From: Streptomyces sp. TLI_053
Lineage (GTDB): Bacteria; Actinomycetota; Actinomycetes; Streptomycetales; Streptomycetaceae
DNA length: 64,000 bases
Direction: 5' to 3'
NCBI RefSeq assembly: GCF_900105395.1
Contig: NZ_LT629775.1
Location: forward strand, 1,364,001-1,428,000
Shown here: positions 25,249 to 32,611 of the stretch, piece after piece
How the letters are laid out: each line of letters begins with the position of its first letter
Numbering within the stretch: the stretch's first letter is position 1
Notes under the pieces: model-generated
The model's input: the letters and a program-made list of their open reading frames with translations, nothing else
What the model was told of the DNA's origin: nothing
The model's database searches: none
Position numbers and translations under genes: made by a program

Positions 25249-28200
25249 ATGATCCTGACGAACGAGACCCGCAGACCGCCCGCCCCGCCGAGAACCCCCC
25301 CGGCAGGGCCCCGCCGAGCGGTCGTTCCCCCGCTCGCCCCCGGCGCACTGCCCGGGCTCGGCCACGCCCCGGCCCTGCTGCGGGACCCGCTCGGCTTCCT
25401 CGGCTCCCTCTCCCGGTACGGCGACGTGGTCCGGATCCGCCTCGGCCCGCGCACCGTCTGCGTCGTCACCGACGCCGGCCTCGTGCACACGCTGCTCGTC
25501 GCGCTCGCCCACGACTGCCCCCGCGGCGCCGTCCAGGACACCCTGAGGACGGCTTTCGGGGACGGCCTGCTGATGTCCGAGGGCCGCGCCCACCGCGACC
25601 GCCGCCGGATCATCCAGCCCGCCTTCGGCCCGGACCGGATGGCCGACTACCTGGCCGTCATGCACCGGGTCACCGAGGAGCGGGCCGACCGCTGGCGCCC
25701 CGGCCAGGTCCTCGACGTGGCCAAGGAGATGAACCACCTCGCGCTGGAGATCGTCACCCGCGCGCTCTTCGACGCCCGGCTGAGCGAGGACGCCACCCTC
25801 GCCTTCCACCGCGCCCTGCCCGACCTGGTGAAGGGACAGATCGTCCAGTCCCTCTACCCGCACCCGGCGCTCGCCCGGCTGCCACTGCCGGTGAACCGGC
25901 GCTTCGACGCCGCCGTCCGGGTGCTCAACCGCGTCGTCGACCAGGCCGTCAACGGCACCGCGCCCGGCGGCCGGTACGGCGCGCGCGGCGGACCGGCCGA
26001 GCACGGCGGACCCGGCGGACCCGGCGGACCGGCTTTGCGCGGCGGGCCGGTCGGGCCTGGCGCCGGTGCGGCCGGGGGCGGCTGCCCGATGACCGGGGGC
26101 GGGGCCCGGCGCACCGGCCTGCCCGCCCTGCTGCGGGCCGCCGTCGACCCCGCCACCGGACGGCCGCTCACCGAGGCGGACGTCCGCTCCGAGGCGATCA
26201 CCATGTTCGGCGCCGGCACCGAGACCGTCTCCACCACGCTGACCTGGCTGATCGACGAACTGGTCCGGCACCCCCACATCGAGGCCCGCGTCCTGGCCGA
26301 ACTGGACGAGCACCTCCCGGCCGGGACGGTGCCCACCCCGGAGGCGCTCGCCCGACTCGCCTACACCCGTGCCGTCACCCAGGAGGTGGTCCGGCTGCAC
26401 GCGCCGAACGCCTTCCTGATGCGCACCGCGCGCGTCCCGGTCACGCTCGGCGCCTACCGGATCCCGGCCGGCACCGAACTGCTCTACAGCCTCACCGCGA
26501 TCCACCGCGACCCCGCCCTCCACCCGGACCCGCTCCGGTTCGACCCCGACCGCTGGTACGACCCCGACGGGACCGGGGGAACGGGCACCGGCGGTACCGC
26601 CGCGGCCCGGCAGGCCTTCCTCCCGTTCGGCGCCGGCAAGCACAAGTGCATCGGCGAGGCCTTCGCCTGGGCCGAGTTGACCGTGGCGGCCGCCGCCGTC
26701 CTGCGGCGCTGGCACCCGACGGCCGTCCCCGACGGGCGGGCCCGCGAGGTCGTCTGGACGACCGTCCAGGCCCAGGGCCTGCGGGTGCGGCTCACGCCGC
26801 GCGGCGGAAGCCGGGCGCCGCACGCCCCCGGCTCGCGCCGCACCCCGGCGCCGGGCGGCCGGGACGACGCGCCGGCCCGGTGCCTGCCGATCGCCGGGCC
26901 GCGCCGCTCGACCCTGCTGCCCGCACGGTCGACGGTGCTGCCCGGCCGGTCGGCCCGGTCCGCTCCCGGCCGGTCGTACCCGGCGGCGCTGCACACCACC
27001 GCGCTGCGGACCGCCGCCCGGACGGTCGCCCGCACGGCTTCGCGGGCCACCGATCCGCGTACCTCCGACTCGCGCGCCCCCGACTCGCGCACCTCCGATC
27101 CACGTGCCTCCGGTCCACGCGCCCACGACCCGCGTACCTCCGACTCGCGCGCCACGGAGGCGCGCAGCGTCTCGCGCAACGCCGACCGAACGGGCCCGCG
27201 CCCTCGCGGCGCCGGCAGCGAGCCCCTCGCGCCTGGGCCGGGCACCGCTCGGCGCCTCGTCCTCCTCGGACCCGTAACGGCCGTCCCCCGGCCCGCGCCG
27301 TCCCCCCGAACCACGCCGCGGGCCCGACCGGCGGGCCGCACCGGCACGGCCCGCCGTCCGCTCCTCCGGCCCGGCACCGAATTGGCCCGAACCCCGGCCG
27401 AACTCACCGCCGCCACCGCCCGGCACGACGACTGGGCGCTCGCCCACGGCCTGCTCGCCCCGGCCGACCTCGCCCGCTACCAGTCGTTCGCGCTGCCCGA
27501 GCTGATCGGCCACGCCTACCCCCGCGCCCGCGGCGCGGAACTGGACCTGCTGATCGACATCCTGGGCTGGTTCACCATCCTCGACGACCGCTTCGACGGC
27601 CCGCCGGGACGGGACCCCGCCACGGCCCGCGCCGTCGTCGCACCGCTGCTCGCCGTCGTGGCCGGCCGCCCCGTCCCGGCTGGCGGCCCCCAGCCCCACC
27701 TGGTCGACGCCTGGCGGGAACTGTGGCAGCGCCAGACCGCCCCCATGTCACCGGAGTGGCGCCGACGCACCGCCGACGAATGGCGCTCCTGCCTGGAGAC
27801 CTTCCTCGCCGAGACCGCCCACCGCGCCGCGTGCACCCACCCCGACCTCGCCGAGACCGTCCGGCTGCGCCGCCACGCCAGCTGCCTCTATCCGTTCATG
27901 GGCATACTGGAGCACGTCCACGGCGGCGAGGCACCGGCCGCCCTGCACCGGGACCCGGCGCTGCACCGCCTGCGCGCGAACACCGCCGATGCGGCGACGC
28001 TGATCAACGACCTGTACTCGGCCGACCGGGAGGAACGCCAGCAGGTCGCGGCCTTCAACACCGTGCTCACGCTGCAACGGGTCCGCGGCTGCACCCGGGC
28101 GCGGGCGGTGCGGTCCGTCGGCACGAGGATCGCCCGGCTGACCGCGGAGAGCGAGTCGCTGCGCCGCCGGCTGCTGCTCCGTCACCCGGAGGGCGGCTGG

Positions 28201-28290
28201 TACCTCCACGGCACCCGGGAACTCGTCGAGGGCGTCCACGCGTGGACCAGCACCAGCCGGCGCTACACCGGCGGGGACGCCGCGCGCTGA
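25249..28290 (+). CDS. fused cytochrome P450 - class I terpene synthase
   Basis: 1013 aa in one uninterrupted frame. The P450 part (~28-517) has I-helix GAGTET (321-326), ExxR (Glu379-Arg382) and heme motif FGAGKHKCIGE (Cys467). A Gly/Pro-rich insertion (~237-287) sits before the I helix. Residues ~518-705 are an Arg/Pro/Ser/Asp linker with TSDSRA-type repeats. The C-terminal ~706-1013 is a class I terpene cyclase: aspartate motif DDRFD (779-783), pyrophosphate-sensor Arg874 exactly 46 residues before the NSE triad NDLYSADRE (Asn920, Ser924, Glu928), and RY at 1005-1006. Every catalytic residue is intact in both halves. The inferred role is to cyclise a prenyl diphosphate and oxidise the product within one polypeptide. 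No ferredoxin, reductase or prenyl synthase lies beside it. Substrate and product are unknown. Confidence 0.9.
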   Translation: MILTNETRRPPAPPRTPPAGPRRAVVPPLAPGALPGLGHAPALLRDPLGFLGSLSRYGDVVRIRLGPRTVCVVTDAGLVHTLLVALAHDCPRGAVQDTLRTAFGDGLLMSEGRAHRDRRRIIQPAFGPDRMADYLAVMHRVTEERADRWRPGQVLDVAKEMNHLALEIVTRALFDARLSEDATLAFHRALPDLVKGQIVQSLYPHPALARLPLPVNRRFDAAVRVLNRVVDQAVNGTAPGGRYGARGGPAEHGGPGGPGGPALRGGPVGPGAGAAGGGCPMTGGGARRTGLPALLRAAVDPATGRPLTEADVRSEAITMFGAGTETVSTTLTWLIDELVRHPHIEARVLAELDEHLPAGTVPTPEALARLAYTRAVTQEVVRLHAPNAFLMRTARVPVTLGAYRIPAGTELLYSLTAIHRDPALHPDPLRFDPDRWYDPDGTGGTGTGGTAAARQAFLPFGAGKHKCIGEAFAWAELTVAAAAVLRRWHPTAVPDGRAREVVWTTVQAQGLRVRLTPRGGSRAPHAPGSRRTPAPGGRDDAPARCLPIAGPRRSTLLPARSTVLPGRSARSAPGRSYPAALHTTALRTAARTVARTASRATDPRTSDSRAPDSRTSDPRASGPRAHDPRTSDSRATEARSVSRNADRTGPRPRGAGSEPLAPGPGTARRLVLLGPVTAVPRPAPSPRTTPRARPAGRTGTARRPLLRPGTELARTPAELTAATARHDDWALAHGLLAPADLARYQSFALPELIGHAYPRARGAELDLLIDILGWFTILDDRFDGPPGRDPATARAVVAPLLAVVAGRPVPAGGPQPHLVDAWRELWQRQTAPMSPEWRRRTADEWRSCLETFLAETAHRAACTHPDLAETVRLRRHASCLYPFMGILEHVHGGEAPAALHRDPALHRLRANTADAATLINDLYSADREERQQVAAFNTVLTLQRVRGCTRARAVRSVGTRIARLTAESESLRRRLLLRHPEGGWYLHGTRELVEGVHAWTSTSRRYTGGDAAR

Positions 28291-28306
28291 TCCCGGGCGG
28301 GCCGGG

Positions 28307-28513
28307 TCACTTCCGGTCGCCGAGGGCGAACAGCAGCAGGACGAAGCCGGCGAACAGGTGCGTGGCGAAGATGTAGATGCCCGCCCGGATCAGCATCGCC
28401 CGACGCCGGGCCTTCTCCTCCAGCGTCGCCCGCCGGCCCGTGGTGCCGTCGTCGCCCGCGGCACCGCTACCGGGTGCGGTGCCGTCGTGGCCGGTGGTGC
28501 CGTCCGGGCTCAT
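28307..28513 (-). CDS. DUF6126-type small membrane protein
   Basis: 68 aa: a Gly/Asp/Thr-rich N-terminus, then RRRAMLIRAGIYIFATHLFA and FVLLLFALG, a single membrane helix with a Lys end. It matches the short streptomycete DUF6126 proteins that follow ArsR-type regulators. Its ATG overlaps the ArsR stop (ATGA), so the pair is co-transcribed. It converges on the P450-terpene synthase gene with 16 bp between stops. Confidence 0.7.
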   Translation of the reverse strand: MSPDGTTGHDGTAPGSGAAGDDGTTGRRATLEEKARRRAMLIRAGIYIFATHLFAGFVLLLFALGDRK

Positions 28514-28866
28514 CGGTGGCCCGCCGGGGTCGCGGGGGTCTCGGGCCCGCGCAGCTCGCCGAGCAGCGCGTCCTGGTCGGTGATCAGCTCGGTCAGGATC
28601 CGCCGGGCGGCCCGCAGCAGTTCGGCGACGTCCGGTGTGCTGAGGGCGTAGACGACCGTGTTGCCCTCGCGGGTCGCGGTCACCAGCTGGGTACGGCGCA
28701 GGACGGACAACTGCTGGGAGAGATTGGACGGCTCGATCCTGATCTCGGCCAGCAGCTCGCGCACCGGTCGCGGTCCGTTCTGGAGCAGTTCCAGGACGCG
28801 GATACGGACCGGGTGTCCGAGCGTGCGGAAGAACTCCGCTTTCGCCTGGTAGAGCGGGACCGGCAT
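28510..28866 (-). CDS. ArsR-family winged-helix transcriptional regulator
   Basis: 118 aa; the ATG at 28866 has GGAGAG upstream. The winged helix spans ~10-90: ATLGHPV-like FRTLGHPVRIRVLELLQ, recognition helix IEPSNLSQQLSVLRR, and wing TREGNTVVYAL. No metal-binding Cys pair (ELCVCDL) is present in helix 3 (VRELLAEIRIE), so it is not a classical metal sensor and may answer to another signal. It is coupled to the DUF6126 gene. Confidence 0.88.
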   Translation of the reverse strand: MPVPLYQAKAEFFRTLGHPVRIRVLELLQNGPRPVRELLAEIRIEPSNLSQQLSVLRRTQLVTATREGNTVVYALSTPDVAELLRAARRILTELITDQDALLGELRGPETPATPAGHR

Positions 28867-29040
28867 CGTCCGTTCTCTCCTGCGGGTCGGGGACGGGCTC
28901 GTTGGCCGCCGGGCGGCGTGAAGCATCATCCTTGCGGATGAAGATTTCTTCAAGTCGTCATCACCGAACACGGAAAGCGGATGCAGAGCGGCGGGAAAGC
29001 CGGGGGACGCCGAGGGGCCGACAGCCGCGGGGAGGCAACA

Positions 29041-29075
29041 GTGCGGGCCCGGGACCGTTGGCCCCGGGCCCGCAC
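29041..29075. terminator. hairpin terminator after small secreted protein gene
   Basis: GTGCGGGCCCGGG (29041-29053) pairs perfectly with CCCGGGCCCGCAC (29063-29075) around a 9-nt loop, 21 bp after the leftward stop at 29097. Confidence 0.75.
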
Positions 29076-29096
29076 CGCCCTACCGGGCGCGCGTCA

Positions 29097-29567
29097 TCAA
29101 CACGGCACCACGACGTCGACGGTCACCGGAACGGGACCCCACGGGTAGGCGGAGGCACTGAAGCTGCCGTGCACGGTGGAACCGCACGGAACGGTGCCGC
29201 CGACGCCACGCACCTGCACGGTGCTGGCAGTGAAGCGGGTGTACCCGCTGACCGAGCCGAGCGACGCGCCGCCGACGACCTGGCCGGACAGGCCGGTGAT
29301 CAGCTCGACGGTCTGCGGCCACGGGGTGCCGGGGCTCGGCGGGCCGGCCAGGCTGATCTGCCCGTACAGCTGGACGTTGTCACCGGTGATCTCGGCGCAC
29401 ACCCGGGTCGACAGACCGGCCTGCAGGCCGGAGGCACCGCAGGTGGTGGTGGTGCCGATGATGCCCGTGGTGGCGGTCTGGGCGGCACTCGCCTCGGCCG
29501 GCACGGCCAGCAGGGCAGCCGCGCCGACGATCCCGGCCGCGGTCAGGGTGAGTCGGTTCATCCGCAT
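29097..29567 (-). CDS. small secreted protein, function unknown
   Basis: 156 aa, ATG at 29567 preceded by GAGGAGGAG. The signal peptide (LTAAGIVGAAALLAVPAEASA) is followed by a Thr/Gly/Val-rich, apparently all-beta mature domain with four Cys (TTCGA, RVCAE, VPCGS and C-terminal VVVPC), probably two disulfides. No catalytic motif or known family is evident. An 11-bp palindrome lies 45 bp upstream in an AT-rich promoter region, so it is probably specifically regulated. Confidence 0.75.
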   Translation of the reverse strand: MRMNRLTLTAAGIVGAAALLAVPAEASAAQTATTGIIGTTTTCGASGLQAGLSTRVCAEITGDNVQLYGQISLAGPPSPGTPWPQTVELITGLSGQVVGGASLGSVSGYTRFTASTVQVRGVGGTVPCGSTVHGSFSASAYPWGPVPVTVDVVVPC

Positions 29568-29611
29568 GTCCGCTCCTCCTCTTCTCTCTTTGACTGCAAG
29601 GAATCAACATG

Positions 29612-29637
29612 GCCACATGTGACATTTCACATGTGGC
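29612..29637. promoter_or_regulatory. 26-bp operator palindrome
   Basis: GCCACATGTGA-CATT-TCACATGTGGC is a perfect 11-bp inverted repeat with a 4-bp spacer, in an unusually AT-rich 170-bp stretch upstream of the small secreted protein gene. Nearby TCGATGGCGTGA occurs twice as a direct repeat (29719-29730 and 29741-29752). Confidence 0.65.
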
Positions 29638-29756
29638 ATGTCGTAAGACTTTCATGCGATTCCAATGCAAGAAAGGGCCAAGATCAGAACAGTTGATGAT
29701 CAGACTGGAAACTGGCCTTCGATGGCGTGATTCTCAGCCCTCGATGGCGTGAATCA

Positions 29757-30584
29757 CTACTCGCCCAACGGCACTCGGCCGGCACTCAGCCGCTGGGCGC
29801 TCTCGATCGCCATGTCCATGAACGCGAGGGCGTCGGCCCGCCGGGTCAACGGGTTCGGATAGCGGGAGCGCCCCCGTCCGCCGTCCCGGATCCGCAGGCA
29901 CTCGTCCACGATCCGGTACCAGCGCTCGTCGAACACCGCCCGGGCGTACTCGCCCGCCCCGCGCTTCGAGGCGATCCGCCCGGTCGCCAGCGTGAAGTGC
30001 GCGCGGCTCACCCCGAGCACGCCGTGGGCCGGGCCGGCCCCGTCCAGAAGGGCCAACCCCGCCCGCGAGGCCAGCCGCGAGGAACGCCGCCGCCACGGGC
30101 GCCAGTAGTCCTCCAGACTCCCGGCCGTCCACACCGCGAGCTCCCCCGGCGCGGTGTCGATCATCAGCTCCTGGGCCCGTGGACCACAGAGCGTGACGCC
30201 GTGCCGCGCCAGGGTGTGCCAGAGCACCGGCGTGCGGTCGGTTCTCACCCGGTGCCGGACCGTCCCCCCGAGCACCTGCGGTCCCGGCGCCGCCTGGGTG
30301 GGCGGGCCCGCGAGTTCGTGCCAGGTCAGATAGGGGCCGTCGAACGCGGGGCGCGGATAGCGGGCCGCCAGCCGGGCGTGCGCGCGCTCCAGCCCCGCGA
30401 GCTGCGCCGCCGTCACCGGATCGGCGGACACGGCCACGAAGTCGATGTCGCTCCGCGCCGGGTGGAAGTCCCCCAGCGCGGCCGAACCGACCACGTAGAG
30501 GCCCTCGACCAGCCCGGGTGCGGCGGCGTCGACCAGGGTCAGGTAGGCGTCGGCGATCTCGTGTACGAGAGGGTGCACAGTCAC
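29757..30584 (-). CDS. aminoglycoside-adenylyltransferase-like nucleotidyltransferase
   Basis: 275 aa, GTG start at 30584 with a weak ribosome-binding site. The polymerase-beta-type nucleotidyltransferase motif is complete: YVVGSAALGDF, then SDIDFVAV with the two metal-binding Asp (GS-x10-DxD). The C-terminal half (~160-250) is helical, like the DUF4111 domain of AadA-type enzymes. It could adenylylate a small alcohol such as an aminoglycoside. Many streptomycete members are uncharacterised, so resistance should not be assumed. Confidence 0.8.
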   Translation of the reverse strand: MTVHPLVHEIADAYLTLVDAAAPGLVEGLYVVGSAALGDFHPARSDIDFVAVSADPVTAAQLAGLERAHARLAARYPRPAFDGPYLTWHELAGPPTQAAPGPQVLGGTVRHRVRTDRTPVLWHTLARHGVTLCGPRAQELMIDTAPGELAVWTAGSLEDYWRPWRRRSSRLASRAGLALLDGAGPAHGVLGVSRAHFTLATGRIASKRGAGEYARAVFDERWYRIVDECLRIRDGGRGRSRYPNPLTRRADALAFMDMAIESAQRLSAGRVPLGE

Positions 30585-30944
30585 GGCGGCAAGCCTGCCA
30601 TCCGGATGACCCTCCGTGTCCGCTCGTTTCCGCTAAGGATCGGCGCGTGTTGGTCAGCTGTGCACCCTCTTCGCGCCACCCTCACTCCCTTTTGCGCCAC
30701 CCCCTCGCCACCCTCGCCACCCGCGCCACCCCGGGTGGGAGCGGGCGGACAGGCTCTGCGGGGGCCGGCCGACCGGGGCGGCGGGGGCAGCCGGCCGGGC
30801 GGCGAGCGCCGGTGGACGGGGGCGGGTGCGCGCGGATGCCGAAGGCACGGGCGTAGGCACGGGCGTAGGCACGGGCCTCGGGTGCAGGCGGGACTCAGCG
30901 GGCGTGCGGGAGCCGGAGCGTGCGGGCCCAGGGACGGACGGGCC
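30585..30944. other. gene-free low-complexity stretch
   Basis: No supported gene. 30670-30740 is a run of GCCACCC-type units, and 30848-30882 repeats GGCACGGGCGTA two to three times. Codon bias is absent in all frames. Confidence 0.6.
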
Positions 30945-31070
30945 GGGCAGGCTCAGGAGCGGGCAGGCTCAGGAGCGGGCGGGCTCAGGAGCGGGCGAGC
31001 TCAGGAGCGGGCGAGCTCAGGAGCGGGCAGGCTCAGGAGCGGGCGAGCCGGGCCGGGCAGGCTCAGGGCC
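30945..31070. repeat. 16-bp minisatellite array
   Basis: Six exactly phased 16-bp units (GGGCAGGCTCAGGAGC with G/A changes at two positions) occupy 30945-31040, followed by a 14-bp and a degenerate 16-bp unit to 31070. The last copies enter the stop region of the leftward GH3 gene (stop at 31063). Since 16 is not a multiple of 3, it is not a coding repeat. Confidence 0.92.
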
Positions 31071-32379
31071 GACTGAAGGAAGTGCGGAGGGTGTCCACGC
31101 GGCCGACGGCGCTGCTGAACTCCCCGGCGTCCAGACGGCCACTGTCGAGGGCGACCGCGATGGCCTCCGCGGCGGCGTCTCCCTGCTGGACGTCGCGGGC
31201 GGAGCACAGCAGGAGGTCCATGCCCGCCAGGGCCGCGGCGACCGCCCGCTCCCCGGTGTCCCCGAAGGCGGCGAGAGCACCGGCCTCCAGGGCATCGGTG
31301 ACGGTCACCCCGCGGAATCCGAGGCGCCGACGCAGCTCGCCCTGGACGACGGCGCCGGACAGTCCGGCCGGGCGCTCGGCGTCGAGGGCCGGATAGACCG
31401 CCCAGGAGGCCATCACCAGCCGGACCCCGCCGGCGATGGCGGCACGGTAGGGCTCCTCGCCCCGTGCCCGGAGCTCGGCCAGCGGGACCGGCAGGACGAC
31501 CGGGCGTTCGTCGGTGTTCTCGTCACGGGCCGCGGCGCCGAGACCGGGGAAGTGCTTGGCGGTGGCGGCGACCCCCAGCTGCTGCTGGGCGGCGAGGAAG
31601 GCGGTGGCCGACTCGGCGACCGCCTCGGGATTCCCGCCGTAGGAGCGCTCGAAGTGGTCGATGAAGTTGTCCGGTGCGTCGAAGACGTCGAGTACCGGCG
31701 CGAGGTTGACGTTCAGGCCCGCGTCGATCAGGGTGCCTGCCGCTCCCGCGCCGGACCGGGCCGCGTCCCCGGCCGGATCGGCGGCCGCGCCGGTCTGCCG
31801 GGCCGAGCGGACGGGCTCCCCGGGCAGCCGCCGGACCTTCCCGCCCTCCTGGTCGGTCATCAGCAACAGCGGTGCGCCGGAGGGCGATTCCTGCGCCGCG
31901 CCCTTCAGTATCTGCATGGCCACCCGGAGTTGCTCGGGCGAGGGAGCGTTCTCCTTGAACAGGATGACACCGGCGGCGCGGCCCGCCCGGATGGTGTCGA
32001 GCAGTTCCGGCGGAGGGGTGTCGCCGCGGTAGGAGTAGACGATCCGACGGCCGGCGAGCCGGAGCGACGCGGCGGTGGGCGCAGCGGTGGGCACGGTGGT
32101 GCTCCTTCCGGTGGGAGTCGGGTTCCCCGGGGTCGTCCCGACCCCGTCGGTGTCGCCGGCGGCGCGGGTCGCAGTGCCCGTGCCCGGGTCGACGGGCCCG
32201 GTCGGCCGGTCGGGTGGCGCCTGTACCGCCACCGGCGCGACCGGGCCGAGCCCTGTCGCCGGACCCACCGCCGCCAGCAGCAGTACCAGGAGCGCGAAGC
32301 GGACCCGTCGGCGGGACGTCCGACGGGTGCTGCGGCGTGACGGGCGGGGCATGGGGCCTCCACGGCGGGGCGTCGACAT
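31063..32379 (-). CDS. secreted glycoside hydrolase family 3 (NagZ-like)
   Basis: 438 aa; the ATG at 32379 has GAGGGAGG upstream (an ATG at 32352 is also in frame). An Arg-rich start plus hydrophobic stretch (26-47) acts as signal sequence, then a Pro/Thr-rich linker to ~105. The GH3 barrel includes LLLMTDQEGG (172-180), NVNLAPVLDV, AKHFPG (274-279) and the nucleophile Asp362 in GVTVTDALEAG. In NagZ the loop after KHFPG carries the acid/base Asp-x-His; here it reads RDENTDE without His, so the mechanism or activity may differ. Likely beta-N-acetylglucosaminidase of wall or chitin fragments. Confidence 0.85.
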   Translation of the reverse strand: MSTPRRGGPMPRPSRRSTRRTSRRRVRFALLVLLLAAVGPATGLGPVAPVAVQAPPDRPTGPVDPGTGTATRAAGDTDGVGTTPGNPTPTGRSTTVPTAAPTAASLRLAGRRIVYSYRGDTPPPELLDTIRAGRAAGVILFKENAPSPEQLRVAMQILKGAAQESPSGAPLLLMTDQEGGKVRRLPGEPVRSARQTGAAADPAGDAARSGAGAAGTLIDAGLNVNLAPVLDVFDAPDNFIDHFERSYGGNPEAVAESATAFLAAQQQLGVAATAKHFPGLGAAARDENTDERPVVLPVPLAELRARGEEPYRAAIAGGVRLVMASWAVYPALDAERPAGLSGAVVQGELRRRLGFRGVTVTDALEAGALAAFGDTGERAVAAALAGMDLLLCSARDVQQGDAAAEAIAVALDSGRLDAGEFSSAVGRVDTLRTSFSRP

Positions 32380-32611
32380 CCGGCCTCCCTCGGTCGGTCG
32401 GGATCCGGGCCGGGCGGGATCCGGACCGGGCGGGCGGGCCGGTCGGGTCAGGCGGGTCGGGCGGGCGGGTCGGCCCGGTTTGGTCGGGTCGGGCGGGTCG
32501 CCCCGGGAACGGCCAGGATCGTCGATCGGTGCGCGGGAGTCGACGGGTTCGACCGCGGACACGCCGCCGGTGCCGCGGACCCCGCGACCGGACGGCGTAA
32601 CAGCAGCAGCC

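Noticed and set aside
26800-27360. P450 and terpene synthase as two separate genes
   Set aside because: No stop codon exists in the P450 frame before 28288, so the P450 cannot end independently. A sequencing error is the only alternative and is left as the test.
29757-30584. Aminoglycoside resistance gene aadA
   Set aside because: The nucleotidyltransferase motif is shared by many housekeeping or orphan enzymes; nothing in the context supports resistance, so no symbol was given.
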